From Homarus americanus (lineage: Eukaryota; Arthropoda; Malacostraca; Decapoda; Nephropidae): DNA of 64,000 nucleotides. Within the stretch, counting starts at the first letter, position 1; every line of letters begins with the position of its first letter. Positions 48,836-63,594 of this stretch are shown in pieces. The notes beneath the pieces are model-generated. The model saw only the letters and a list, made by a program, of their open reading frames with translations, ran no database searches and was not told where the DNA came from. A program made the position numbers and the translations under genes. The stretch covers positions 124,001 through 188,000 of the forward strand of contig NW_024735304.1 in NCBI RefSeq assembly GCF_018991925.1. Direction: 5' to 3'.

Positions 48836-49113
48836 CCCCTTGCTGTTAAGTGCACAGTCTCAGAAACTTGTTAATTAACTATTTTCACTCGGGTCCTTTC
48901 TTCCAGTCGTTTTTATTTTATTATTTTTTAGTCTCGGCAGTTTTTTCAAGTCTTTATTTTTCCTTCTTTCTTCCATCTTGTCTATTGTCTTCTTGTCGGA
49001 GCTGTTGGTCAAGATAATGCCAAAATATCTTACGCTCCCTTGAGCCTCTGTTCTTTAAAGGCAAATTGCGTTTTGGTAGGAGATACTTCCTTCCTTCTTC
49101 ACTGAGTTTCCTC
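48830..49113. other. Unassigned sequence
   Basis: The minus strand is open across this stretch, with a Lys/Arg/Glu-rich mixed composition ending EDNRQDGRKKEK. It could be a gene or transposon fragment, but I do not recognise it. Confidence 0.35.
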
Positions 49114-49190
49114 GTGTATGTATGTATGTATGTATGTATGTATGTATGTATGTATGTATGTATGTATGTATGTACAATATGCATGTAGAA

Positions 49191-49243
<53 letters not shown>
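49114..49243. repeat. (GTAT)n and (GT)n microsatellites
   Basis: (GTAT)n 49114-49172 and (GT)n 49194-49243. Confidence 0.97.
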
Positions 49244-49252
<9 letters not shown>

Positions 49253-49640
49253 TGTATGTTATGGGTCGATATACGTTAAGTCTGACGGCCGGATACCACC
49301 AAGAACACACATGTGGCACCACCGCACATATGTTCTCAGGAAATCACGTGACCTACAGCAATTTATAATAAACCTAATTAAATGTATCACTCGTAGATTA
49401 TTAACTCATTAAAAGTCGTAATCTTAAAAATCATAACTTCCGCGTTACCAGAAAATTATAGTTTTATTGCCATCAAATTTATAAATATTTCTGGCCATAT
49501 GCAATTACGAGGGGAGAGGCGGCAGAGTGGCGGAGTAATTTGTCATCTGTGAGACTACCAGAACAGCTGATGGTGAGGTGTGAGGCAAACAGTTGATCCA
49601 GCACAGGTGATCCGCCCGTGGAGTCTAGTTAGTGCAGGGC
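49244..49640. other. Unassigned sequence
   Basis: Plain DNA; nothing recognised. Confidence 0.35.
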
Positions 49641-51375
49641 CACGTCGGCCAGTGACTGAGTTTTGTGGATGTCGACCAGTAACTGAGTCTTGTGGCTGTC
49701 GACCAGAAACTGAGTCGTGTGGATGTCGGCCAGTGACTGAGTCTTGTGGCTGTCAACCAGTGACTGAGTCTTGTGGATGTCGGCCAGTGACTGAGTCTTG
49801 TGGCTGTCAACCAGTGACTGAGTCTTGTGGCTGTCAACCAGTGACTGAGTCTTGTGGATGTCGACCAGTAACTGAGTCTTGTGGATGTCGACCAGTAACT
49901 GAGTCTTGTGTATGTCGACCAGTGACTGAGTCTTGTGTATGTCGACGAGTAAGTGAGTCTTGTGGATGTCGACCAATAACTGAGTCTTGTGGATGTCGAC
50001 CAGTAACTGAGTCTTGTGTATGTCGACCAGTAACTGAGTCTTGTGGATGTCGGCCAGTGACTTCGGAAGTCTTGTGGATGTAGACCGGTAACTGAGTCTT
50101 GTGGAAGTCGACCAGTAACTGAGTCTTGTGGATGTCGACCAGTAACTGAGTCTTGCTTGTGGATGTCGACAGTAACTGAGTCTTGTGTATGTCGACCAGT
50201 AACACTGAGTCTTGTGGATGTCGACCAGTAGCACGGAGTCTTGTGGATGTGACCAGTAACTGAGTCTTGTGTATGTCGACCAGTAACTGAGTCTTGTGGA
50301 TATCGACGTAACTGGAGTCTTGTGGATGTCGACACCAGTAACTGGAGTCTTGTGGATGTAGACCAGTAGCACTGAGTCTTGGATGTCGACCAGTAACTGG
50401 AGTCTTCTGGATGTCGACCAGTAACTGGAGTCTTGTGTATGTCGACCAGTAACTGGGTCTTGTGGATGTCGACCAGTAACTGAGTCTTGTGGATGTCGAC
50501 CAGTAACTGAGTCTTGTGGATGTCGACCAGTAACTGAGTCTTGTGGATGTAGACCAGTAACTGAGTCTTGTGGATGTCGACCAGTAACTGAGTCTTCTGG
50601 ATGTCGACCAGTAACTGAGTCTTCTGGATGTCGACCAGTAACTGAGTCTTGTGGATGTCAACCAGTGACTGAGTCTTGTGGATGTCGACCAGTAACTGAG
50701 TCTTGTGGATGTCGACCAGTTAGTGAGTCTTGTGGATGTCGACCAGTAACTGAGTCTTGTAGATGTCGACCAGTAACTGAGTCTTGTGGATGTCAACCAG
50801 TAACTGAGTCTTGTGGATGTCGACCAGTAACTGAGTCTTGTGGATGTCGACCAGTAACTGAGTCTTGTGGATGTCGACCAGTAACTGAGTCTTATGGATG
50901 TCGGCCAGTAACTGAGTCTTGTGGATGTCGACCAGTGACTGAGTCTTGTGGTTGTCGACCAGTAACTGAGTCTTGTGGATGTAGACCAGTAACTGAGTCT
51001 TGTGGTTGTCGACCAGTGACTGAGTCTTGTGGTTGTCGACCAGTGACTGAGTCTTGTGGTTGTCGACCAGTGATTAAGTCTTAGAGTTGTCGACCAGTGA
51101 CTGAGTCTTGTGGTTGTCGTACAGTGACTGAGTCTTGTGGTTGTCGACCAGTGACTGAGTCTTGTGGTTGTTGACCAGTGACTGAGTCTTGTGGTTGTCG
51201 ACCAGTGACTGAGTCTTGTGGTTGTCGACCAGTGACTGAGTCTTGTGGTTGTTGACCAGTGACTGAGTCTTGTGGATATCGACTAGTAACTGAGTCTTGT
51301 GGCTGTCGACCAGTGACTGAGTCTTGTGGCTGTCAATCAGTGACTGAATCTTGTGGCTGCCAGTGACTGACTGAG
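49641..51375. repeat. 27-bp minisatellite (GTAACTGAGTCTTGTGGATG)
   Basis: About 63 units of GTAACTGAGTCTTGTGGATG plus TCGACCA. Most carry GTCGAC, a SalI-type site. The right end (from about 50940) switches from GGATGTCG to GGTTGTCG. Since 27 is nine codons, the plus frame reads CGCRPVTES over and over; a cysteine-rich frame, but clearly repeat-driven. Confidence 0.96.
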
Positions 51376-51665
51376 TCTCTGGTGTGAGTAAATTTATGAT
51401 GATGATGATAACTTCTCGTGTGGTGATCATGCAGGCGATAGTGACGGAAGGGAATACAGTGAAATAAGAATACATTTATAAATACGGTTATGCATTATGT
51501 ACAATTAATTTAGTGTCAGGTGTGTATAATTGGTTCATTTGGTTAAGGAGAAAAATTAGGGAAATGTTTCTCTTGGATCATTTAGTAGTTTATATTCAAT
51601 ATCAGTTTCAATCGCCATGTAAACAAATAAGAAGTTTAAATAACATAATGTGATGAAAATAGACA
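51376..51665. other. Unassigned sequence
   Basis: AT-rich plain stretch. Confidence 0.35.
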
Positions 51666-53448
51666 AGAAGATATCACCTGGAAACACATCTGCACTCAAT
51701 AAACAAACCTTGAGACACACCTGTATTTAATATACAAACCTTGAGACACACCTGTATTTAATATACAAACCTTGAGACACACCTGTACTCAATAAACAAA
51801 CCTTGAGACACACCTGTGCTCAATAAACAAACCTTGAGACACACCTGTATTTAATATACAAACCTTGAGACACACCTGTACTCAATAAACAAACCTTCAG
51901 ACACACCTGTACTCAATAAACAAACCTTGAGACAACACCTGTACTCAATAAACAAACGTTGAAACACACCTATGCTAAATAAACAAACATTGAGAAACAC
52001 CTGTGCTCAATAAACAAACCTTAAGAAACACCTGTACTCAATAAACAGACCTTGAGACACACCTGTGCTCAATAAACAAACCTTGAGACACCTGTGCTCA
52101 ATAAACAAACTTTAAGACACACCTGTACTCAATAAACAAACCTTGAGACAACACCTGTACTCAATAAACAAACCTTAAGACACACCTGTACTCAATAAAC
52201 AGACCTTAAGACACACCTGTAATCAACATACAAACCTTAATACTCACCTGTACTCAATAAACAAACCTTGAGACACACCTGTACCAATAAAACAAATCAG
52301 ACTCACTCAATTAATAAACAAACCTTGGAGACACACCTGTGCTCAATAAACAAAAACTTTGGAGACACATCTACACTCATAAACAAACTTAGTATTCAGC
52401 TCCAAAACAAACCTAAACACTTCCACCTCATCAATAAACAGGCATCACGACACACCATTGCACTCAATAAACACACCTTGAGACATACCTGCACTAATAA
52501 ACACACCTCAGACACACCTGTACCATTAAACAAAACTACAGACATGAATTTGGTACTCCACAATGTCCTTGAGACACACCTGTACTGTACAACAAAACCC
52601 TTGGAGGGACACCTGTGCCTGTAGGTTAAACAAACCTTGAGACACACCTGTGCTCAATAAACAAACCTTTAGACACACCTGTGCTCAATAAACAAACCTT
52701 GAGACACACCTGTGCTCAATAAACAAACCTTAAGACACACCTGTGCTGAATAAACAAACCTTGAGACACACCTGTGCTCAATAAACAAACCTTAAGACAC
52801 ACCTGTGCTCAATAAACAAACCTTGAGACACACCTGTGCTCAATAAACAAACCTTGAGACACACCTGTGCTGAATAAACAAACCTTAAGACACACCTGTG
52901 CTGAATAAACAAACCTTGAGACACACCTGTGCTCAATAAACAAACCTTGAGACACACCTGTGCTCAATAAACAAACCTTAAGACACACCTGTGCTGAATA
53001 AACAAACCTTAAGACACACTCCAAAGGAATAAACAAACCCCAGACACACACCTAAAGCCCACAAATAAATCCCTTGACACAATTCTGTGCTCAATAAACA
53101 AACCTTAAGACACACCTGTGCTGAATAAACAAACCTTAAGACACACCTGTGCTCAATAAACAAACCTTAAGACACACCTGTGCTGAATAAACAAACCTTG
53201 AGACACACCTGTGCTCAATAAACAAACCTTAAGACACACCTGTGCTCAATAAACAAACCTTGAGACACACCTGTGCTCAATAAACAAACCTTTAGACACA
53301 CCTGTGTTCAATAAACAAACCTTGAGACACACCTGTGCTCAATAAACAAACCTTGAGACACACCTGTGCTCAATAAACAAACCTTAAGACACACCTGTGC
53401 TGAATAAACAAACCTTGAGACACACCTGTACTCAATAAACAAGCGTTA
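51666..53448. repeat. 31-bp minisatellite array 1, AATAAA in each unit
   Basis: About 57 units of ACACACCTGTGCTCAATAAA plus CAAACCTTGAG. Nearly every unit has the polyadenylation hexamer AATAAA and a TGTGCTC element. Variants: TACTC versus TGCTC, TTGAG versus TTAAG. Irregular between 52260 and 52625. It ends AATAAACAAGCGTTA. Confidence 0.96.
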
Positions 53449-54086
53449 ACATTCATGAAATCTTTTTTATCAAGAGCAATCCAGGTAGCCGAAAGTGCCG
53501 ACCTTACCTGCTGTATGAGACCGACCAAAACACTACTCCATCTGTAATATGTTCGCTGGAGCATTAAGATAAGCTTTTAATCACCTGTTGATCCACTTAA
53601 CCAGAATACCTAAATAGATGTTCGGCTAAAAGTCCATCAGCGATAATATAACCTATCTGTTTACCTATCTGGATCCAATGATACCTCTATTACCAACGAC
53701 TAGAGTAATTCATAGATAGTCTCTCTTATAGCCTCGTTCGCATTCTCTTTGTTGTATATATATATTCTCTTATTCTCCCTTTATCTCTTTACTTCTCTCT
53801 TTGGTGTCCTGTGCTTTCTTCTCCAATTGTATCACTCATGCACCCATACACATTAATTCAGGTACGGCTGACTTGACACACCTCACTCACATATACAAAT
53901 TCTCGTGAACATTACCGCATATAATTAACATACCTTGAACACACCTCACGTTCATGAATAGCTGACACACTTACATATAATTTCACATATAAACACCTAG
54001 CACAAATACACACACACACACACGGATATCTAACCTACATACGTGTATTACAATTATTATACTTATATCTGATTGCCTTTCATGTA
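53449..54086. other. Unassigned sequence between the 31-bp arrays
   Basis: Plain AT-rich DNA with a short (CA)n at 54009-54023. No gene recognised. Confidence 0.4.
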
Positions 54087-54228
54087 TCCAACTCGTCATC
54101 AACCCACCAACTCGTCATCAATCCACCAACTCGTCATCAATCCACCAACTCATCAATCCACCAACTCATCAATCCACCAACTCATCAATCCACCAACTCA
54201 TCAATCCACCAACTCATCAATCCACCAA
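54087..54228. repeat. 16/19-bp repeat (CCAACTCATCAATCCA)
   Basis: Units CCAACTCGTCATCAATCCA (19 bp) changing to CCAACTCATCAATCCA (16 bp). It directly precedes 31-bp array 2; a related run follows that array. Confidence 0.93.
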
Positions 54229-55932
54229 CAAACCTTGAGACAGACCTGCACTCAATAAACAAACCTTGAGACACACCTGTGCTCAATAAACAAACCTTGA
54301 GACACACCTGTGCTCAATAAACAAACCTTGAGACACATCTGTGCTCAATAAACAAACCTTGAGACACACCTGTGCTCAATAAACAAACATTGAGACACAC
54401 CTGTGCTCAATAAACAAACCTTGAGACACACCTGTGCTCAATAAACAAACCTTGAGACACATCTGTGCTCAATAAACAAACCTTCAGACACACCTGCACT
54501 CAATAAACAAACCTTGAGACACACCTGTGCTCAATAAACAAACCTTGAGACACACCTGTGCTCAATAAACAAACCTTGAGACACATCTGTGCTCAATAAA
54601 CAAACCTTGATTTTTGTGCTCAATAAACAAACATTAAGAAGTTACACCTGTGCTCAATAAACAAACTATGAGACACATCTGTACTCCAATAAACAAACCT
54701 TGAGAGACACACCTGTGCTCAATAAACAAACATTAGAGACACACCTGTGCTCAATAAACAAACCTTGAGACACATCTGTGCTCAATAAACAAACCTTGAG
54801 ACACACCTGTGCTCAATAAACAAACCTTGAGACACACCTGTAATCAATAAACAAACCTTGAGACACACTAGTGCTCAATAAACAGACCGTGAGACACACC
54901 TGTGCTCAATAAACAAACATTGAGACACATCTGTGCTCAATAAACAAACCTTGAGACACACCTGTGCTCAATAAACAAACCTTGAGACACACCTGTACTC
55001 AATAAACAAACCTTAAGACACACCTGTACTCAACAAACCCAGAACACACCTGTGCTCAATAAACAATATGAGACACACCTGTGCTCCAATAAACAAACAA
55101 CAGAGACACACCTGTACTCAACAAACCTTGAAGACACACCTGTGCTCAATACAAACAAACCTTAAGACACACCTGTACTCAACAAACCTTGAGACACACC
55201 CCTTGCACTCAATATGAAGCAACAAGACACACCTGTACTCCAACAAACCTTGAGACACACCTGTGCTCAATAAACAAACCTTGAGACACACCTGTGCTCA
55301 ATAAACAAACCTTGAGACACATCTGTGCTCAATAAACAAACCTTGAGACACACCTGTGCTTAATAAACAAACCTTGAGATACACCTGCACTCAATAAACA
55401 AACCTTAAGACACACACCTGTACTCAACAAACCTTGAGACATACCTGTACTCAATAAACAAACCTTGAGACACACCTGTGCTTAATAAACAAACCTTGAG
55501 ACATACCTGTACTCAATAAACAAACCTTGAGACACACCTGTGCTTAATAAACAAACCTTGAGACACACCTGTACTCAATAAACAAACCTTGAGACACACC
55601 TGTGCTTAATAAACAAACCTTGAGACACACCTGTACTCAATAAACAAACCTTGAGACACACCTGTACTCAATAAACAAACCTTGAGACACACCTGTGCTC
55701 AATAAACAAACCTTGAGACCCACCTGTGCTCAATAAACAAACATTGAGACACACCTGTGCTCAATAAACAAACCTTGAGACACACCTGTGCTCAATAAAC
55801 AAACCTTGACACACACCTGTACTCAATAAACAAACCTTGAGACACACCTGTGCTCAATAAACAAACCTTGAGACACACCTGTACTCAATAAACAAACCTT
55901 GAGACACACCTGTGCTCAATAAACAAGCGTTA
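54229..55932. repeat. 31-bp minisatellite array 2, AATAAA in each unit
   Basis: Same unit as array 1, about 54 copies, irregular at 54600-54740 and 55020-55250. It ends with the same AATAAACAAGCGTTA variant as array 1 (53434-53448 and 55918-55932). Confidence 0.96.
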
Positions 55933-56048
55933 TCAATCTTCCAGCTCGTCATCAATCCTCCAACTCGTTATTAATCCACCAACTCATCATCAACCCACCA
56001 ACTCGTCATCAATCCACCAACTCGTTATCAATCCACCAACTCATCATC
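55933..56048. repeat. 19-bp repeat (CCAACTCGTCATCAATCCA)
   Basis: Five to six units, diverged (TTATTAATC, CATCAACCC). Related to the run at 54087-54228, so array 2 is bracketed by the same short repeat. Confidence 0.92.
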
Positions 56049-57030
56049 ATAGACAAATTAGCTGTGTTGTGGATTATTATGATCAGAATTCTTAAAGTAT
56101 CTGACAATAAATTATCCAGCAATCTTAGATATGACAATACATAAAAGTGACTCACTGAAACACAGGAGATGGATTCACAATGGTGTCACTGTTGATTATT
56201 TTTCTACAAACTACAAAGATCAGAAATTATTTGACTGATTCATCGACGCTGCAACACAAATATAAATTCTCGGAAGTTATGTCTGGTATATGGATCTGGA
56301 TGTGAGTGAAGGTGTTTAGTTGTATTGGTTTTATTCGAATTTTTCTCCTCCATCTTTGCGTTGGGGTAAAGTTAGTACGGTATGGTAGATGACTTCTCAC
56401 AACACACGTGGACTTAAGTTAAAATTATGAACTTTTATGATATTTTCTTTGGTGTAGTAGTTTAAGAGGGACGATGGGATACTTTCTGTCATCTCCTGTA
56501 GTGAGTATAATAGAATGTTGCAGCCTTTTAGAATCCATCTTTGTGTTGCAGCCTAGAAGAGATAGTTGGCACACTCTTTGTATTTGAAGCTCAAATTAGG
56601 TGGTCAAATGTATTCTCATATGTCCAGTTTGGCGGAAATCATAATATACAAACATTGGAGAATCTTTGTATGTATAGTAGATAGGTGAAACTATTAAATG
56701 CATTCTCACTTTACCAGTTTAGCTGAACATTTAATACTGTCAACAAACCTTTATGACCAAAATGACTGACTAAAGTCAAGCTGAAATTCACCGAGATTTC
56801 GTGGAGGCAGGAGTCGCTTACCTCACTACACTCCCCCCGGCCCCATCATAACTAAGTCATATGTTTATGTATGAATATAACAACAATTTTCTCCTTGTGC
56901 AAATCCATTCATTAACTTTATCTATCTATGAATACATTAACCATATTCTCCATGTATGAATAAATTACCCAACTTCCTTATGAATGAATACATTACGCAT
57001 TCGTTTCATGAGGTAAATACAGCAATGGAT
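56049..57030. other. Unassigned sequence
   Basis: About 1 kb, no gene recognised. TTTGTATTTGAAGCTCAAAT is an imperfect palindrome near 56576. ATGAATACATTA phrases recur at 56925-56995. Confidence 0.4.
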
Positions 57031-57664
<634 letters not shown>

Positions 57665-59460
57665 AGTGGCCTCGACGGTGGTGCTGATGCTGACTGGTGC
57701 GGTGCTGATGCTGACTGGTGCTGACGCTGACTGGTGCAGATGATGGTGCTGATGCTGACTGGTGCTGAGGCTGACTGGTGCTGGTGCTGACGCTGACTGG
57801 TGCAGATGATGGTGTTGATGCTGACTGGTGCTGAGGCTGACTGGTGCTGAGGCTGACTGGTGCTGGTGCTGACTGGTGCTGGTGCTGAGGCTGACTGGTA
57901 TTGATGATGATGTTGACGCTGACTAGTGCTGACTGGTTTTGAAGATAGTGATTGTGTTGGTGATTGTGATGGTGCTGATGTTGACTGGTGCTCATAATAG
58001 TGAATATGATGGTGCTGACGCTGACTGATGCTGATATTAGTAATAGTGATGGTGTTTATGATGGTGCTGATGTTGAATGGTGCGAATGATGGTGCTCACG
58101 CGTATTGGCCCTGATGATGGTGCTGAAGTTGAATGGTGCTGATGATGGTATTGGCTCTAACTAGTGCTGATAATAGTAACAGTGATAGAGCTTATGATGG
58201 TGCTGATGTTGGCTGATGCTAATGATGGTGATCATGCTGATTGGTGCTGATGGTGGTGCTGACGCTGATTGGTGCTGATGGTGGTGCTGACGCGGACTGG
58301 TGCTGATGGTGGTGCTGACGCGGACTGGTGCTGATGGTGGTGCTGACGCGGACTGGTGCTGATGGTGGCGCTGACGCTGACTGGTGCTGATGGTGGTGCT
58401 GACGCTGACTGGTGTTGATGATGGTGCTGACACTGACTGGTGTTGATGATGGTGCTGACGTTGACTGGTGCTGATGATAGTGATGGTGATGGTGATTAAG
58501 GTGTTTACGTTGACTGGTGCTGGGTGCTGACGCTGACTAATGTTGATGTTGGTGACGGTAATGGTACTGATGATGGTGCTGACACTGACTGGTGCTGGGT
58601 GCTGACGCTGACTGCTGCTGATGGTGGTGCTGACGCCGACCAATGCTGATGCTGGTGACGCACGGTACCGATGATGGTGCCGACACCGACTGGTGCTATG
58701 CCGACGCTGACTGCTGCTGATGGTAGTTGACGCTGACCAATGTTGATGTTGGTGACGGTAATGGTATTGATGATGGTGCCGACACCGACTGCGCTGCGCT
58801 GTGACGCTGACTGTCGCTGATGGTGGTGACGGTAATGGTACTGATGATGGTGCTGACGCTGACTGGTGCTGGTGCTGACGCTGACTGCTGAAGCGATGGT
58901 GGTGCTGACGCGGACTGGTGCTGATGGTGGTGCTGACGCTGACTGGTGCTGATGGTGGTGCTGACGCTGACTGGTGTTGATGGTGGTGCTGACACTGACT
59001 GGTGTTGACGATGGTGCTGACGTTGACTGGTGCTGATGATAGTGATGGTGATGGTGATTAAGATGTTTACGTTGACTGGTGCTGGGTGCTGACGCTGACT
59101 AATGTTGATGTTGGTGACGGTAATGGTACGGATGATGGTGCTGACACTGACTGGTGCTGGGTGCTGACGCTGACTGCTGCTGATGGTGGTGCTGACGCTG
59201 ACTGATGTTGATGATGGTGACGGTAATGGTACTGATGATGGTGCTGACACTGACTGGTGCTGGGTGCTGACGCTGACTGGTGTTGATGATGGTGCTGACG
59301 TTGACTGGTGCTGATGATAGTGATGTTGATGGTGATGGTGATTAAGGTGTTTACGTTGACTGGTGCTGGGTGCTGACGCTGACTGCTGCTGATGGTGGTG
59401 CTGACGCTGAATGGTGCTGATGATACTGATGCTGACTTATGCTGACACTGAGGTGGTGAC
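57665..59460. repeat. 28-bp GCTGACGCTGACTGGTGCTG array with nested duplications
   Basis: CTGATGGTGG recurs every 28 bp (58247, 58275, 58303, 58331). A block with GATTAAGGTGTTTACGTTGA occurs three times (about 58495, 59055, 59340), so segments of about 560 and 285 bp have been duplicated within the array. Minus frames encode Gln/His/Ser/Val repeats only. Confidence 0.93.
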
Positions 59461-59982
<522 letters not shown>

Positions 59983-59987
<5 letters not shown>

Positions 59988-60359
59988 CCGTTAGCACAAC
60001 AAATCAAATGGAGCATATATATCACTAATTACTAATTCTGATTAATCTCACATAAATCAAAATGTTACAGTTAAGATTTATGTATTAACAATTACTTCAA
60101 GAAATCATTCAAGTTAAAAGCCAAATAGATAAATGGAATAATTAATTAGATCGATGGAAACATTTACAAAGAGTTCCACTTCTGTATTTGTCAACACACA
60201 CAAGTAAAAGGTCAATGATAATACCAGTGACTAACAACAACAATGATCATTAATTTTCTCCCTGCAGCGGGTGTACATATGGCTCCCTATCGGTTGCAGG
60301 TCACATGGGCCCTTAGTCCGAATAGACCCTCCCAAACTTCGCTCACCTTAACGTCACAA
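59983..60359. other. Unassigned sequence
   Basis: Plain AT-rich DNA, nothing recognised. Confidence 0.35.
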
Positions 60360-60615
60360 CAACTTGGATTGGGGCCCATCAAAATCGGAGTCTATTAGAG
60401 CTGGGGCCTATCAAGATTGGAGCCCATTAAGATTGTGACCCATTAGGAGTGGGGTCTATTAAGACAAGGTTCCATAAAGACTAGGTGTCTATTATAATCG
60501 AGACGCATTAAGACTGAAACACATTAAGTTTGGAACCCATTAGGAATGACCACATTAAGATTGGACCCCGCCGGCACTGGGGGGTTTATTAAGATTGGGG
60601 CCCGTTAAGACAGCA
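60360..60615. repeat. Degenerate CCCATTAAGATTGGG repeat, locus 2
   Basis: About 12 imperfect ~20-bp units (CCCATTAAGATTG, CCCATTAGGAGTGGG, ACATTAAGTTTGGAACCCATT). Same style and core as 5560-5825. Confidence 0.75.
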
Positions 60616-61451
60616 CCAGGAAGCTGACTCAGGGAACAAAAGACAAATTGACAAAAAACATAAAACAAAGAGAGGAATCTATGGTTCTATATTTTTCAAT
60701 GTGACTTGAGAAACTGCCGCAAGACTAAATAAATAATGTAGAGATAGACAAAGTTCACTTACTAACCATTTTTTAGAACCCTTCCAAAAATAATAATAAT
60801 AATCTCTAAATATTTCAAAAAATTCAATGTAGAAGTTCTTGATAAATCGATTTTTTCCTCTTGTTCGCCTCTTGCATCGCCTCTCACTATTATTTCAATA
60901 TATAATGAAAAATATATTAACTGGGAGCGACTATTCACAGAATATTATATAAAGAACCAACACTTATCATCATCCATAAACGTTTCAGAACATAATTGAC
61001 TGAGGAGTTATTGACTTTTGTTTATTTACATCTTGTATTGCTATTGGTGCTCTCACGCTGCCATGGTAATACTTCTGAGGATAAAAAAAAGAAAAGATTT
61101 TTACATCCAAAGCTTTTATCACTATTTCAAAGTTGGGACACACGCTGTTTGCTTGGGCATTAATATTATTACTGCATTTTATCCCAAATGAAATTACATG
61201 AAAATAAGAAATTTGGTTGCAATTAATGTTATCAAAATCTCATCAAAGCAATTAAAAAGTTGAAGACAAAAATTCAGCAGTAATTTACAACATGCTTCCT
61301 GCTAACAGCTGTGTTTTATAATTTCACCAAACATTTACTGTCAACAAAAACATTGGTCTTAAACCTGTCTCAGCACAACAACAGAAGAGAGCCCTTGAAC
61401 GTGAGGTTTTGTTGCAAACATCATAGTAGTAATACATAAACATTTACTCTC

Positions 61452-61456
<5 letters not shown>
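60616..61456. other. Unassigned AT-rich sequence
   Basis: No gene recognised. Confidence 0.4.

Positions 61457-61509
<53 letters not shown>
61457..61509. repeat. (AT)n microsatellite
   Basis: Uninterrupted (TA)n ending ATGCGCATATG. Confidence 0.97.
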
Positions 61510-61513
<4 letters not shown>

Positions 61514-62002
61514 ATATGGTATATATAAACCGAGAGTGAGGAACGCCAGGCCACCCCCTCCTATAGTGTTAGTGAAGGAGCCAACATTCTCTGAACTGGT
61601 TGGACCATCATCACTTGGGCCGTCATGCACATCGCCAACAATCATCATAACTCATAGAAACACGCGTTAAAGGTAGATATTCTTTGAGATACAAAGAACC
61701 TGACCTGCGTGTTACTAACAAACTCACGTCCCCGAATAAAATTAATACTTGCGTAGTAATTCCCGGGGGAAAAATGTAAACATGATGAGTGGCGAGTGCA
61801 AGAAAGGTCATGCCGTGGGTAAATAACAGCGTGAATTACGACCTTATAGCGCGCAGGGTCAAGTGCCTGAGCTCATGGAACCGATTCACGCCAGTTTCGA
61901 AGCGGAGTCGAAACTCTACCAGTGAGGAGTGAGAGGGGTTGTTTCAAGGGGGTTCATTCAGCTGGTTCAAGGTTCACCACTGCTAATGAATTGCGGCGTT
62001 TT

Positions 62003-62004
<2 letters not shown>
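61510..62004. other. Unassigned sequence
   Basis: Mixed composition; frames of 60-65 codons at its edges show no motif. Nothing recognised. Confidence 0.35.

Positions 62005-62046
<42 letters not shown>
62005..62046. repeat. (AT)n microsatellite
   Basis: Uninterrupted (AT)n. Confidence 0.97.
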
Positions 62047-62051
<5 letters not shown>

Positions 62052-62505
62052 GATACCATCATTCCGCAATTTCAACGCATTATCTGACTAGCCAAGGACG
62101 GTCATGTGGATCATAAAAAAAGCCCGATACGAATGAATAACTTCATACAAAGAACCTAACCTAACATTACCTAATCTGAAACTGAAAGATGGTCCTATAG
62201 GCATGAGTGCCTGATAGGGGCAGGGTGGATACAACACACTGTATACTAATCCTTCGGTACACAAGGAGGCAGCATGGCCGACTCCTCTAGACCTCCCAAA
62301 CTTCCCAAGTTGTAAACTTAGCTACCCTACTTAGATATAATTTCCTTATCTTATCATTGTAATCGACGTCTTAAACTAAACAGCAAATTTTTACCATATA
62401 CAAATAAATTTTCAATAAGTTATTGCAATAAAAACAAAATTTTTCCCTGTTTGGTAAACCAACACTTACTTTTAAAGTTTAATTGTCGATTATCCTTATT
62501 TAACG

Positions 62506-62508
<3 letters not shown>
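62047..62508. other. Unassigned sequence
   Basis: Short ACCTAACCTAAC run at about 62154-62166. Otherwise plain. Confidence 0.35.

Positions 62509-62591
<83 letters not shown>
62509..62591. repeat. (AT)n microsatellite
   Basis: Uninterrupted (AT)n of about 83 bases. Confidence 0.97.
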
Positions 62592-63534
<943 letters not shown>

Positions 63535-63572
<38 letters not shown>

Positions 63573-63594
63573 TAATAATAATAATAATAATAAT
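63535..63594. repeat. (AAT)n microsatellite
   Basis: (AAT)n with one GAT unit. Confidence 0.97.

Noticed and set aside
49580..51084. Metallothionein-like cysteine-rich protein
   Set aside because: The CGCRPVTES nonapeptide is a translation of the 27-bp repeat. There is no metal-binding protein architecture, and other frames and the other strand are open as well.
51666..55932. CRISPR-like regular 31-bp repeats
   Set aside because: Units are directly adjacent with no unique spacers, and the context is eukaryotic; this is a minisatellite.
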